64,000 nt of DNA from Macrocystis pyrifera (GCA_031763025.1 JASSKH010000038.1:1343001-1407000); one strand, 5' to 3'. Shown: positions 42,681-56,060, counted from the stretch's first letter. Translations and numbers: made by a program. The notes: generated from the letters alone by a model not told the origin.

Positions 42681-42985
42681 TGTGATGGTATCACGTAGCT
42701 ATGTGGATGCAGTACATACTATTAATAGTATGATAAGATAGGCAAATACGTACTACACGTGGGAGATCACCTGACGTGCTGTTAACGGAAACGTCTTGCT
42801 TACGTATTATTCGTAGATCATACATCCATGAATATACATGGTTCAGGGGACACTCTTGTACAGTAGTGAACTGTCCCCTCCCGATCCCACTCTCTTCCCT
42901 GTACCCTACCTGAGCTCTCCATGAGATAAGCAACAAGGCCAGGATCGACATCCCTGTGTCCTCCCCTCTATGAGGCAACATGACA
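42681..42985. repeat. 0.3-kb direct repeat, copy 2 (LTR-like ends)
   Basis: It begins TGTGATGGTATCACGTAGCT and ends CCTCTATGAGGCAACATGACA. It is diverged from copy 1 by substitutions and a deletion near 42,925. Confidence 0.7.
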
Positions 42986-43139
42986 ATATTTTACTACTGC
43001 TGTAGAGCTGTATTTCCTGTTTTGTGCTGTGAGGTTCGACCGCTGCATTCTGTTCGCCCAAAACTCTCCGGATGATTTGGACTGGTCAAGCTTGCCCCGA
43101 GAGTGGCCTCGGGCCATGTCTTCTACCGCCGCGGTTTTA

Positions 43140-43650
43140 CAAGAAGAATTGCTGCCGCTGCTGCTGCACGTCACGAACAACTGCTACAGCATGCAATGTG
43201 CTGCTGCTGCAAGTATTAATAGGTATGTTGCTGCAGTGCTGTTGCTGCAAGCACTGCGACAAGCAAGCACTGCGACAAAAGCAAGCGCTACGGTATGCAA
43301 GCGCTGCTGCTGCTACTTGCGGCTGCTGCTGCTGCGGCAAACGCGTGCACTCTTGCCGCCACGCTCCTTAATTTTCTCCGCTCCGACCCCTTCTCGGGCG
43401 GAGAGGACCACGAAGAGGAGGAATATCTTCTCGTTGTGGTGGCATTGATTGCACAGCGGATGTCGAGGAGCGAAGGATAGGTCGCGCTTCTGCCTGTTGA
43501 TGCTGCTGTTGCTGCTGCTGCTCGGCTGCTGCTGCTCGGCTGCTGCTGCTGTTGGCCGCTGTAGGCAGGTACTACTGCTGCTGCTTGCACGACTTCTGCT
43601 CGTCCTGCAAGTGCTACCGCTGCTGCATGCGTTTCTTTCCAATGCAAGAA
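43140..43650. repeat. CTG/GCA trinucleotide-rich tract
   Basis: Dense imperfect CTG/GCT/GCA runs open several overlapping frames on both strands (poly-Leu, Ala, Gln, Ser), so the ORFs here are not evidence for a gene. Confidence 0.8.
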
Positions 43651-46600
43651 CCTAATGTTGAGCATTCTTTCGTCTCCGATTATGTTCATGCCGGAAGGTG
43701 TTCAATTATGACTCTCTTGCCGACGAGAGTCGTTGATGGCCAAAAATATGATGCACAGACCAGCGCAGACACTCTATTGTTGTTATCTGCGACGTTTAAA
43801 GAGGGGACTCACTGAAAAAGTACGATATCCGTGGCACCGGCCGCTGCTTCCTTTCTCCTATCGTGATGTCAGTGCTCGTGAGCTCCCCCCCGCGGCTCTA
43901 TCTAACACACATAGTCTCGGAAGATCGAGACTCCCAATGGCAGTAAACCATTGGCACATTCCTTGTGATGTCCGTATATTGCTGCAAATACAATACGGTA
44001 CGGCACACACCATGTGTAGCCGCTCCGTTCCATCCACCTTGGAAATAAGGAAGGGCGGGAGGGCGGATGAAAGCCAATACGATGGCCTAGCCTCGAGGCC
44101 TATTTGCGTCCGGCGTTGAAATCTTTAGGCGTTACTCCAGTTTGCAGGGTTGTTTATGGTGTCGGACGGCAACCTAGCAGGGCATTGTTGCAAGGAAACT
44201 AGCCGGGGCGCGGCTTCTCCACCTAGTCGATTGAAAAATTCAGTTGTCGACACCTTCACCGTAGGTTAACGCGGGCTGAAGGGTGTCGCACGTTGCCACA
44301 GGTACCCCAGCATAGTTCTGATGACACGTCTCGCGTTGGTGACTAATTTTGTGGCATAGCCAGACAAAACGTTGGATTACTTTTTTTTGGCTTGTTCACA
44401 GCGCGTCATGGCATTTTCCAGTGAGCTTCGATTGTTTTTCGCGAAACCTTTCTGAGACATACCTCGGAATGCTTGGATCCGGTTCGTTCCGAAAAGAAGA
44501 AAAATAAACGTTTTTTTCCCTCCGGAAATGCTTGACTATTATTGACCTTTTTGAAGGGTTGTGCGCGATCGGGACATAGTTTCGCCGCTAGCTTCAGCCC
44601 TAGACCCCCAGCCACAGAACAGGCTGTGTCCCCCTCTTCCGCTGATAATTAAGGTTAGTATGATAACAAATATGTGACATTCAAGTGACTATTGTATGAC
44701 TTTATGCCACACTTTGTGGGGTTTTATTGCTTGAATCAGCCTGTAGCTTATGTTGATTCCAGAAACGAAGTGTCCCACCTTGGGGTCTCGAAACAATGAA
44801 TGCGACGAATCCACATCGTGACCGGATCAACAAGATAACACATTGGCGAAGTTCGGTTTGGCGCCCGATACATAATTCAGCAGGAGATATGATAAGTGTT
44901 CGTTTTACTTGGGGAGGCGTTGTCGCATAGGGATACAATCAAATCCAAATAATGGGTCTTCAGGCCATAAATCGGGCAATAGGTTCAGTCATTCGACACT
45001 TGAACGTGTTGATACGCTCGCATCAACAAGAGAAGTACATCCATCCGTGACACCTATTTTATTCTTCGAGCCGTAGGGGGCTGCTGTAAAAAAACGCCTG
45101 CCAAAGTATTTAACACTATATTGAGCTCTTCGCAAACCTTGTGGGGAACTAATGCTGCATATACTGCTGTTCACCGAAATCATTTTGACGCTTGCGTTCC
45201 GGAGAGTTGAAGACCAAACTTTAGGACTGTTGTGCTTCACCACAACACGAAAACTGTCACAGCTGGAAGCTGTTTCGAACCATAAACAACATCCAATGCG
45301 TGGGGGAGGGTCAGAGTTTCCGAAAAATCCAGACAAGCTGGTAAACGGTAGTACAGTATCTCACAAGGGGCTACACAAGAATGCATCAAAATAGCCAGCC
45401 GAGGGTTGGCATGGCGCACAACCCTGCCAAATGTCGTGCTCCAACTCTTGAAAAAAAGCTTACGTGCGAAGGTAATAAAATGAAGTTCCCCTTCTATTTT
45501 TCCATCTTTGTACTGCTGTAACCCTCAGGGGATTTTTTTCAAGGTGCTCAATTATCGCGCTGTTTCCACTATTGTTGTAGGGAAAGCTCTTGGTTTTAGA
45601 TTTTTATTTCGTGTTTTTCGGGCTGACCGCGCCACTGCGTCTAGAATTGTAAGGAGCAGTTCATGAATAACACGAGTCAAACCGAGCTTATTTTTCCGGA
45701 CGGAGTACTTCTGTCCCATACCGCGCTGTACGGAAGCATAAGAACGTTCGGGTAAACTTGACATTTGTTGTGGGGAGTTCGAGTGGACCGCAGAGTAGGG
45801 TCACACGAGGATGAGGGATGTTTATTTTTTAGATGGTTTTGACTTTTTCCCAACCGAATAACGGAACAAGCAAACAATAGAGTAGACACCGTAAATCAAA
45901 GCAAAAAAAACGATTATCCAGCACTACAGCGAGCAGTATTACTACTGTACCTGGTACGTCTTACTAGGAACTCTACTAATCACAGCCTTTAAAAGCACCA
46001 ACCGAACACCCTCTAAGCCGTGGAGGTACCGCACTTGGAGCGGTGCAAGCGCGAGCTAGTTGCACGGTGGAGGGCCAGAAAGGGAGATGCCGACCAGGAA
46101 AAAGCGGCACTCCGTTGCTGGACGCCCACAGAAGAAAAGGCGCCCACTAGTAAGCAACGTAAATTTAGCGTCGAGACGCCCAATCGAAGTTGCACATATT
46201 TTAGCTTATGGTATCTTACTTTTATTGCCGCCATTGAGCGCAGGTCACTACCTACCTGGTATTATTGGTTATTTTATATCTCCAGCGTCTCCAGTCTCCA
46301 GATGATTTTATTTCGTACCTTTTAGAACCAACAATATGTTTTTGATTTAGGCGGGTCAACATGGTGGGGTAGGGTGGATCGACAACATCAAGAGCGTGTT
46401 GTTCTTCGTTGTCTGTCCACCGCTAAATATTTGCATTGTTAAGTACATACATACCAGGTTTAGACTTGATGAGTTGGATATTGAACCATAATCGACTTTG
46501 AAACACTGACTGACCTGTGACCTCGAACCGGATCTAAAACGCCCCCCCAAACGGGCGAGAAACGCAACCCCGCCGCGTTCGTTGTTGGTTTTTGTTTTTC

Positions 46601-46799
46601 CGAAACTGTGGACCACGATTTCCCCTCAGAACAGTGCTAAGTGACGGTAAATTTACCGGAAATGTGCCGGAAACTATCTTCCTACCGTATGAACTGTGAG
46701 TACGACCGGATGAACAAACAAACTTAATCGATACTATCTCGATACTCGATAGAGAAACGCTTTCGTTCAATATCTGCTTGAGAAACAGGGGGATATTCC

Positions 46800-47001
46800 A
46801 GGGGATGCATGGAGGGTAGAATACGTGCGATATTTCGATATGACGATATTTCTCGATACGATATTTTACTCAAGCATATACGTCTGTGTGCTCTGACTTT
46901 TGACGGGCTACTCAGCCCGCTCCCTTTTCACTTTTCCAAGTGCACAGGGACCGTACAACTGACGGCAGGGAGAGTAGTCGAGGCACCAGTCAAGGGAAAC
47001 T
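46800..47001 (+). promoter_or_regulatory. Possible 5' leader or intron before the WW exon
   Basis: The sequence CCCTTTTCACTTTTCCAAG and two AG dinucleotides (46,977-46,978 and 46,989-46,990) could be acceptors, or this may be untranslated leader. An in-frame TAG (46,976-46,978) precedes the ATG at 47,002. Confidence 0.25.
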
Positions 47002-47109
47002 ATGCCACCTGCACCGTCGGAGCCATTACCCGAAGACTGGGCGGAGGAACGGGACTCCAGGGGGCGCACGTTGTTTAGAAATAGCAGGACTCAGACCACA
47101 ACATGGGAG
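47002..47109 (+). CDS. Second WW-domain exon, plus strand
   Basis: An ATG opens 36 codons ending at a strong donor GAG/GTAAGT. The product has PLPEDWAEERDSRGRTLFRN then SRTQTTTWE, a WW domain with both signature Trp, the G-R-x-x-F-x-N core and T-x-x-T-W, split by the intron just before the final Pro. It may be the first coding exon, or an internal one using a nearby acceptor. No downstream exon was identified. The sequence is not close to the WW of the minus-strand gene, so it is a separate gene. Confidence 0.75.
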
Positions 47110-48832
<1,723 letters not shown>

Positions 48833-49272
48833 CCCGTGGCATTGCCATGGTATGGCATGGCACATCATGCAATGTGGGCGCACAAAGCGGACACAGTGTT
48901 TAGTGTATCTATCTATACTCTTGGACTAGTAGATGATTGGAGACAATCCGCCTAGAGTGGGGACGGAAACGAGCTTCAGTGAGGATTTGTTTTTCGCGTA
49001 TATTGTGGGCCGGTGGTTTCGAAGCATTTGTATGTATTGGGGTGAAGGTATCGGCTTTCTCATGAGGGCAATCACAGTTTTGTTTAATTCGTCACTTGGG
49101 TAGATTTGATAGACAAGGCATAAAAAACTGTCACCCTTTCAGATTTGATTGATAAAAAAGTCATTCTTGCGGGGGACTGCAATATTAGTAGAGTTTCCAT
49201 ACGTATTCAGGTCTGATTGAGAGCACCGCCCATGTCTGAAGTCATTGGAGTGTACTTCTTTAACCCGTTTGT

Positions 49273-49608
49273 ATGTATGTCGATGTTACAATTGAAATAA
49301 GCGCTACACAGTTTGGTTCAGCTGCTGGCAATTTGTTGTATTCACAGAATCAAGACAACAATACACCTCCTGCCGCTTTTTCCGACGATTTAAGTGAAAA
49401 TACCCCGACGATTTACTGTAGTTTTATTCTCTTCAGTGGTATCCATAAAAAACATTTTTCGGAATGTATGGATCCCACGACCATTTTCAAGATAACGGAA
49501 AACCACATTTTAGACACGATATCCAAGAAGTACTTCCGGTTTTATCCTTGCTTAAAGCTAGCGTTTATTTTTGGTGCGCCTATACTGCACACAGCAGGAA
49601 TACATTAG
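49273..49608 (+). other. AT-rich 111-codon open frame, doubtful
   Basis: An ATG-to-stop frame without recognisable domain and without clear codon bias, bordered by AT-rich DNA. It may be a transposon remnant or chance. Confidence 0.15.
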
Positions 49609-49669
49609 TCCTCCAATGCATGTACACAATCACGACTGCGCATTTTTGGTGTCTACGCCATCCCCACCC

Positions 49670-49860
49670 CACCCGTTCTTCGAATTAATAGGATGCAACT
49701 CACACTTCATGGGTCTCGTCGGGTACCTCACGGCGTTTCGCACTTGGTGCAAGCAATGTCTGCCTAGTCGGCAAAAACCCGACGTGCTCCATCCCGGCAT
49801 TGCAGGGATGCGAGGGTCTATGGCAATATGACTACGGCCATGCATGTTAATGGGTACACC
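49670..49860. repeat. Dispersed 0.2-kb repeat, copy 2 (inverted)
   Basis: Reverse complement relative of 12,641-12,850, followed by a long C-run with G/T interruptions. Confidence 0.7.
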
Positions 49861-51101
49861 CCCCCCCCCCCCCCGCCCCCCCCTCCCCCCGCGGTCCCTC
49901 AACTTTTGCCAAACGTTCTTGCTCGCGACTGCTCTCTACCTCCCAAAGCGCCCAGTGGCCCCAGAATCGAGCTCTCGAGAGGATCGACTACCCCCCCCGT
50001 ACACACGTCCCGCACCGGCAACTCAGGTGTGTTCCAAGTGGCAAGTCCGTACCACACAGGGCACAATTTACAACGAGGCCTTATTAGGCACAGTCGGTAC
50101 CTACCGATAGTGCACGGATCATGTGCGTTGATTGTTTGCGCTCGCCATAGAGAAACAGGCCAATTCGGTGTTGATGTCGTTCGGACACTGCATAATTTAC
50201 AGAGCAGCCCGTATGAAATGGTATTCAATGTCGACGTACGTAGTCGGCTGGGTTTGCACAACACCATCCCCAACGTTCTAGCGTGACGGAGACAACCTTT
50301 TATTTCATTGCAACCGGGTAGCTTGGACTCAACCTGCTACGTCACACAGTCACAACGATAAATGTTGCATTCTCCACCGATTTCGGACAGTGACAGCGGT
50401 TTCTCATATCGTTACACGTACCGATGGTCACGGCACCAGCAACGTGTTGGGAATACAATACCGATGGTTTGCCGCGAATGTGGGATTTCTCCTTGTAGCT
50501 CCGACACCGTCACGAGTCACAATTGATGTTTCTGCCGATGTAACTACTTAATGGTTCTCTGACTATACATAGTTCGGTGACCACGTTTTTGCACCACCAC
50601 ACAGCCAGCACGCCAAGACGTCGTCGTCCCGACTCGCAATAGCCACTCCCTCGTGTTGCTGTAAGCAGCAGCTATGCTGTGAGTAGTTTGCTGTGGTTAA
50701 GGCTGACCTAAACGGGTTGCCCCCTGACGATGTTCCCACCCCTTCTCGTGCTGGTTATATATGCTGACATTGTCCATGCCGCATGCAGGATAAATCAACA
50801 ACCTGGGTGGGCTGCACGGCGTGGACTCCGTCTGCCATGTTTTGGGGGGGTGGTTTGCTGACATGTATTGTCTGGCCTCTCGCCATGGCGGTGAGCGGGC
50901 AACCATAATTTTATCTCTCTTGTCACTCTGTCTCGAAATTCGAAGAAGGTTTGGATTGCAGTGCTGTTTATTTTTATAAAACGATCCTGTATGTACAGTG
51001 GAACGTTGGATTGTATATTACCAATAGAAAACACCCCTTTGTCACGTCGGGACATAGCGATAATTAATACCTCTGGTATGCCTTATGGGTGAAGAATCGA
51101 C

Positions 51102-51419
51102 CGAATGTTTCGACTACGGTATGAGTATACCGTATGTAGGAGATACTGTAGTGTAGAATAGGGCGCAATATGTGAGGGCGACCCAAAGAGTCGCGAACGA
51201 CAGACAACGACAACGGCGAATGCTCGCGTGTGTCGTGGTCAAAGGTCATACATACAGCGTCGAATGTTTCGACTACGGTATGAGTATACTGTATGTAGGA
51301 GATACTGTAGTGTAGAATAGGACGCAGTATGTGAGGGCGACCCAAAGAGTCGTGAACGACAGACAACGACAACGGCGAATGCTCGCGTGTGTCGTGGTCA
51401 AAGGTAATACATACAGCGT
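51102..51419. repeat. Recent tandem duplication, period 159 bp
   Basis: Two copies (starting CGAATGTTTCGACTACGG at 51,102 and 51,261) differ at only a few bases over 159 bp. Confidence 0.95.
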
Positions 51420-51485
51420 TTATATCAAAGCGGGCTTCAATATCGCACCTGCGTTGCACCACCTATGAAAAAAAAAACTGATATT

Positions 51486-51975
51486 GCCAAAGTCCCGACA
51501 ACAAAGACACTAGAATCACGTCTGCCGCCGTTTTTTTTTTTTCTTGTCAAGGGCTTTTCGTTTTTCTGCTTCAGCTCTGACCCTTTCCATCGAGCCAAAA
51601 TGTGGCAGGGTACGAGTAGTATTTTTTTTTTTCCGGTGTAGAACGAGAAGGAAAAACGTACTGAAACGTACTCGTAGCTTCTGGGTTCTCCTCCGGGTCG
51701 TTCTACAGCAAAATAAAGATATGTTTTCAAAAGCACAAGAAACTGAAAATTCAAGCGCCTGCAGCCACATTTTCAAACTTCAGCGACGAGATCAGCCCCG
51801 ACGGACGACGCTCAAAGTGCTGTCGCTTTGGCACACTCACGGGAGTGCACGGAAGAGCATATATCTGCCCTGCCTAGTTTGGCTCGATGGAAACGGTGGA
51901 GTACAAAAACGAAAAGTCCTCGTTAAAAAATGGCGGCAGACGTGGTTCCAGTGTCTTGGTTGTCGGAACGTTTTT
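51486..51975. mobile_element. Foldback element with roughly 110-125 bp inverted arms
   Basis: 51,486-51,611 is the diverged reverse complement of 51,865-51,975 (shared blocks GGCGGCAGACGTG, AAACGAAAAG, GGCTCGATGGAAA). About 250 bp of unrelated sequence separates the arms. No transposase or clear target duplication. Confidence 0.7.
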
Positions 51976-52149
51976 TCGAGTTTTGGGGCAGTGCAACACA
52001 GGTGATCGACCACAATTCAACCCAAGCAAAAACAAATAGCCCGGACAAACACTCTGCGAAATCGGTGGAAAACCTTCAAGACTGACTGGAGAATGATGAT
52101 GTTTGGCTTAAAAAAATAGTGTACACTCGTATTATTGTTTACCGGTGGT

Positions 52150-53556
52150 GCTCTACCCAGGGGATATCCATGGGCAATCCAAGTGCGACTTATCCCTTGG
52201 CGACCCATGAAATACCCTGGGCCCCCACTGGAAAGCCATGGGATATCCATAAGCTACCCATGGGCCCGAGATGGCCTAAGAATGGGCTACCGCAGTATTC
52301 TTGTGCACATTAGTCCATCATTCAGAGTAAGTCTTGTATTAATTGAGGCACTCCTGCACCAAATTTCGGATTCAACTATTGGAACCACGCCTGTATCATG
52401 CGGTGCTCCGATTGGTCGACTCTCGATATTACTCACGGGCTATTTATGAGCTATTCATTTGGTCTCCCCTGAGCTGGTCATGGGTAATCACTGGGCGCCC
52501 ATGGGTCACGAAGGGGCTATGCCCATGGACTATTACGAAACAAGTCATGGGGTACCCATGAACCATCGCTAAATACCTATGGGCTATCCTTGTCTTACTA
52601 TACGCTGCCCACGGGCTACTCACGGGTTTCCAGTGGGCTGCCTATGGACCATTCGTGCAACACTCACAGGCTTTCTATGGGCTACCCATGGACTATTACT
52701 GGACTGTCATGGTCTATCAATGGACTACCAATGAGCTACCCGTTGACCATCCTTGGCACTCATGGGTTACCAATAGGGTGCCGGCGGGCTACCCGTCGGT
52801 TACGCATGGACTACCCATGGACCATCGTTGGACACGCATTGACTACCAATGAACTACCCATGAACAACGATCGGCTGCCGATGAGCCACTCATGGGCCAT
52901 TGTTGGACACCCACGGACTTCCATGGCCTACCCATCGACCACCTATGAGCTACCAATTGGCCATCACTGGACACACATGGGTTCCCCGGACGACCTCCGC
53001 GGGTTGCTCATGGGATATTCATGGCTTTGGTATTGGCCAACGGTGCACGCCTATGGGCTACCCAGGGGCTTTCGCTGGACACTCATATGTTACACATGGG
53101 CTACCCATGAGGTACCCATGGGTGACCCACGGGACATTACGAAGAACGCATTGGCTCCCGTGGACTATCATAAAGCACTCATGGGCTACTGATGGTTACT
53201 CATGGGCTGACCACGAGATGCCCATGGGTTGCTCATGGCCCATCACCAAACACGTGTGGGCTACCAATACCCACGCATTAGTTGCCCAACCAGGCTACCG
53301 CTCAAGCCACATGGACTACACATGCATTTAGCGGGCTGTCCTGTCGGTAACCCATAGGTACTCCATGGGTAGACGTTATTTTAGAGGGCTGGAATGTGGG
53401 TCGCCGATAATTAGCCCGTGGGTAGACAATGGATGTCTCACGGGACTATAGCGAGGATCCATGGGTCGCCCAAGCGTCTGGCGTGGCTAGCACATGTGTA
53501 GCCAATGGATCGCCCGCGAGTACATAGTTGTGGCCATTGAGTCGCTCATGGGTTAC
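52150..53556. repeat. CATGGG satellite with 12-bp period (left part)
   Basis: Degenerate 12-mers of the type GGGCTACCCATG/GGACCATCGTTG repeat for about 1.4 kb. Because the period is a multiple of three, long frames survive with a four-residue periodicity (Y-P-W-T, L-P-M-x), which are not genes. The array resumes at 58,571 after the copia insertion. Confidence 0.85.
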
Positions 53557-53834
53557 TGTTGATTGATCTCTAAAGGTATAGGCGCAGCTGGCACGGGAAC
53601 GCGTGGTTGACTCCAGACAGTAACACGGAACTCCTCTTATATTATATCCCAGCTGTCGAGCGACAGCTCATGCATCGTATGCAGGTTATTATCCAACATG
53701 ACGCGGGAATAAACCTCCCGTTTATCCCCCCGAATATCCGACTAAATATCCCTCTCCTATAATCCTATGTCAATATATGGAACTCCCTAATATTAGATGT
53801 AACGTCTCCGTCGTGTTTCTGAGCACAATCAATA
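53557..53834 (-). repeat. Copia 3' LTR
   Basis: 278 bp, same length as the right LTR; four mismatches noted between the two. On the minus strand it starts TATTGATTG right after the polypurine tract. Confidence 0.95.
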
Positions 53835-53846
53835 TCCCCCCTGCTC
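53835..53846 (-). other. Polypurine tract of the copia element
   Basis: The minus strand reads GAGCAGGGGGGA immediately before the 3' LTR, the expected place for the plus-strand DNA primer. Confidence 0.85.
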
Positions 53847-54100
53847 ATTATACACGACCATACTTTAATATCCCCCCAGCTCTGTACACTACAATGTACG
53901 ACTCCCCTGGGTGGAAACATCTCAATATTATGACCAACTCATACGAAATTCAGAAACATAATTTCACTCAGAACCAAAAATCAAACTCTCAATTTCCAAA
54001 ATACTCTCCAAACTCTCCAACTCAGAAAACATTTTCTGTGGACCGCACACGCCCCCAGGCGCTTCATAGTCTCTCTTCAACCTTATCCAAAAAATCTCCC

Positions 54101-54355
54101 TCATGAGGAATTAACGCAAATCATATAAAATATCACAGTAGTCATACTCATCAAAATAAAAATTAAGCCAAGAAAATAAATGCTAGAGATCGCAAGGAAC
54201 CCCGTTCCCCCGGACAAGGGTCTCCCCTTGTCCCCTACTCCCGCCATAGATACACAGGTCGCGACGGTAATGCGAGATAGCACACATTCCTTCACTTGAA
54301 TTTTATTTGACGTGGGGACTACTCGAAAACACCAAAATCTCTCGAAATCCATCAC
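54101..54355 (-). other. Copia 3' accessory region with hydrophobic frame and hairpin
   Basis: Between the RNase H remnant and the 3' LTR lies an 84-codon minus frame ending in a hydrophobic segment, overlapping a strong hairpin (GGACAAGGG-tct-CCCCTTGTCC on the plus strand, 54,217-54,238). A diverged relative lies at 62,880-63,020. An 8-bp indel shifts the frame between the two copies, so nucleotide-level conservation (RNA structure) is as likely as coding. Confidence 0.4.
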
Positions 54356-54484
54356 CAGGAACGAAATGGTATCATCCTCGGAATTAGCCAGGGAAAAACG
54401 GCAGCATCTTCGGATTTATACGCAGTTCAGACAAATCCTTCACTCAAAAATAACATAAAACCTTCCACCTCGGAAAAACCGCGT

Positions 54485-54700
54485 CAAATATTCATCACAA
54501 AATCCCGGTGGTAACGAAACACCGTGTTGTTGAGCGGCTTTGTCAAGAAGTCTGCATGCTGTTTCTCCGACTATACATGGGTAATAACAAACTCCCCCTT
54601 AAAAATACGCTCGCGCAAAAAGTGGTGTCGTACGTCGATGTGCTTTGAATTCGACGTGCACACTGGATTTTGTGCCAGGTGCCTTGCCCCCTAGTCCGCC
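54485..54700 (-). pseudogene. C-terminal remnant of copia RNase H
   Basis: The minus strand reads AQNPVCTSNSKHIDVRHHFL and, after an in-frame TAG, QHADFLTKPLN. These are the K-H-I-D-V-R-x-H-F and A-D-x-x-T-K-P-L signatures at the end of copia RNase H. The active-site part of RNase H and all of the reverse transcriptase are missing upstream. Confidence 0.85.
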
Positions 54701-55190
54701 CTCTCTGCACAGCGCCACCGCTCTCCTGGTGTCGTGCAGTCTCCCCCCTTGTCCGCCCCCTCAGCACATCGCCATCCTCCGGGTCCGGGATATAATAACC
54801 CAGTGCCCGGGCAGCGCGCTGCGAAAGCTGTGGCTGCGGTGACTGCTGCTGCGACGGTGGCGATGATAACGGCGGCGGCGGTGGAGACGGCGGCGGCGGT
54901 GACGGTGGCTGTAGCGGCGGCGGTGACGATGACGGCGGCAGCGACGGCGACGGTGACGGCGATGGCGGTGGCGACGGCGACGGCGGCGGCGGCGGCGGTA
55001 GCGGCGTTGGTGACGGCGGTTGCGGCGGCAGCAGTGGAGATGGGGATGGTGGCTCGGGCCATACGTCGGAGCTCCTCAGAGGCTCCGGCGCACCCGGCCG
55101 CGGTGGCGACGGCGACGGCGGCGGCGGGGAGCTCTCCTCCTTCGAAGGCAGTAACCCCACAAACGGTTTCCTCGGGTGTTCCCAAGTGAC
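54700..55190 (-). other. Proline/serine-rich linker of copia pol and deletion junction
   Basis: A long run of PPPSPSPPP-type codons follows the integrase. It ends (54,690-54,790) in a short direct repeat of the type GAGGGGGCGGACAAGGGG / GAGAGGGCGGACTAGGGG next to the RNase H remnant, so the reverse transcriptase was probably lost between such short repeats. Confidence 0.6.
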
Positions 55191-56060
55191 GTCACGGGAG
55201 AAAGACCTTCGGCCAGACATCAGCAGGATCTTGCTGCAGTCAGCTGCGTGGTGGTTGCCGCCGTTGAGGTAGAAGCAAGCCTCCGCCTTCGGCTCGGTCT
55301 TCAGGGCCCTCCTGACGTGGTGGAAGCCCGGCTTCAGAAACGGGAGCAGCCGCGCAAACGGTGGTCTCCCGTAGAATTTTCGGTACGGCGAGTGCATTTC
55401 CGGCTTGTCCCTTACCCTCGCCGTCATGTTGATCACATCGCTCGCGTACACGCATGACTCAGCCCAGAGGGGCTGCGTCGCGGGCATCCTTGCATCGCCG
55501 AACAGGCGGGTGGCCTCCAGGCGGGACGCCATTGCAAGCTCCAGCGTCATGGCGATTCGTCGCTCGACCACCCCGTCATGCTTCGGAGAATCGACGGGCG
55601 TGTACTCGCGGCGGATGCCGTGGTGGTTGAGCAACTCTACGAACTCCGCCTAGGTGAACTCGGTGCCGTTGTCCGAGCGAAGGCACTCCACGATGGACGG
55701 CACACCCTTCGCGTTGATGTCGGCCAGGAAACCAGCGAAGACCTTCGGGACGTCGGACTTCCGCTTCAAGAAATACGGCCACCCCAGTCGCGAGTAGTCG
55801 TCGACGATCATCATCAAGTACTGCGCACCGCCAGCAGACGTAGGCTGTTGTCCCGACAGATCCACGAACAGACGCTCCAGAGGCCTGTAGAACGGCACTC
55901 GGTCGTCCACGGCACCGCCATCCTCCTCCCTTTCGCCTCAGAACACCCAGCACACGGAACCAACCCCCCAAAAACCTTAATGTCCATCTGGCGTGTTGTC
56001 TCACGGAGAGTGTCAGCATGGGAGTGGGCAAGGGCAACGTGAAGGTCGTTAATATCGATC
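55190..56060 (-). pseudogene. Copia integrase (broken)
   Basis: The GAG-pre-integrase H-x-H ... C-x-x-C stretch (HVALAHSHADTL, PCAGCSEAK) is followed by the integrase core: first Asp in ERLFVDLSG, second in CLRSDNGTEF, and the Glu in SPKHDGVVERR, so the D-D-35-E triad is present. A frameshift near 55,910 and an in-frame TAG at about 55,650 disrupt it. Confidence 0.92.

Larger units (their letters stand above)
4471..46261. repeat. Dispersed 9-bp palindrome TACCWGGTA, 18 exact sites
   Basis: Exact sites begin at 4471, 7357, 13156, 19437, 21894, 22198, 23652, 24074, 32447, 33706, 33713, 33995, 34614, 35079, 38842, 40443, 45948 and 46253. They lie in introns and intergenic DNA, never inside an identified exon; the 7357 site abuts the exon 21 acceptor. 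Confidence 0.9.
38550..46990. other. Gene-poor stretch with MITEs, direct repeats and CTG-rich DNA
   Basis: No exon here has support beyond chance. It holds TA-flanked MITEs (39,088 and 40,582), the 0.3-kb direct repeats (40,741 and 42,681), the CTG/GCT tract at 43.1-43.65 kb and four TACCWGGTA palindromes. A plus frame at 43,060-43,222 (DDLDWSSLPREW ... SINR, then GTATGT) has some exon character but no partner. Confidence 0.5.

Noticed and set aside
43029..43689. Several 100-140 codon frames rich in Leu, Ala, Ser, Gln, Cys
   Set aside because: They result from the CTG/GCA repeat tract. Only 43,060-43,222 has faint exon character and it has no partner exon.
44700..45890. Several overlapping minus-strand frames of 60-115 codons
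   Set aside because: No recognisable domain, no consistent frame and no splice logic; AT-rich background could produce them.
52590..53331. 200- and 143-codon frames with Y-P-W/L-P-M pattern
   Set aside because: The 12-bp satellite keeps frames open by period alone; no start context, splice signal or domain.
54691..55189. Ala/Val/Thr-rich frames on both strands
   Set aside because: They are shadows of the proline-rich linker of the copia pol gene.
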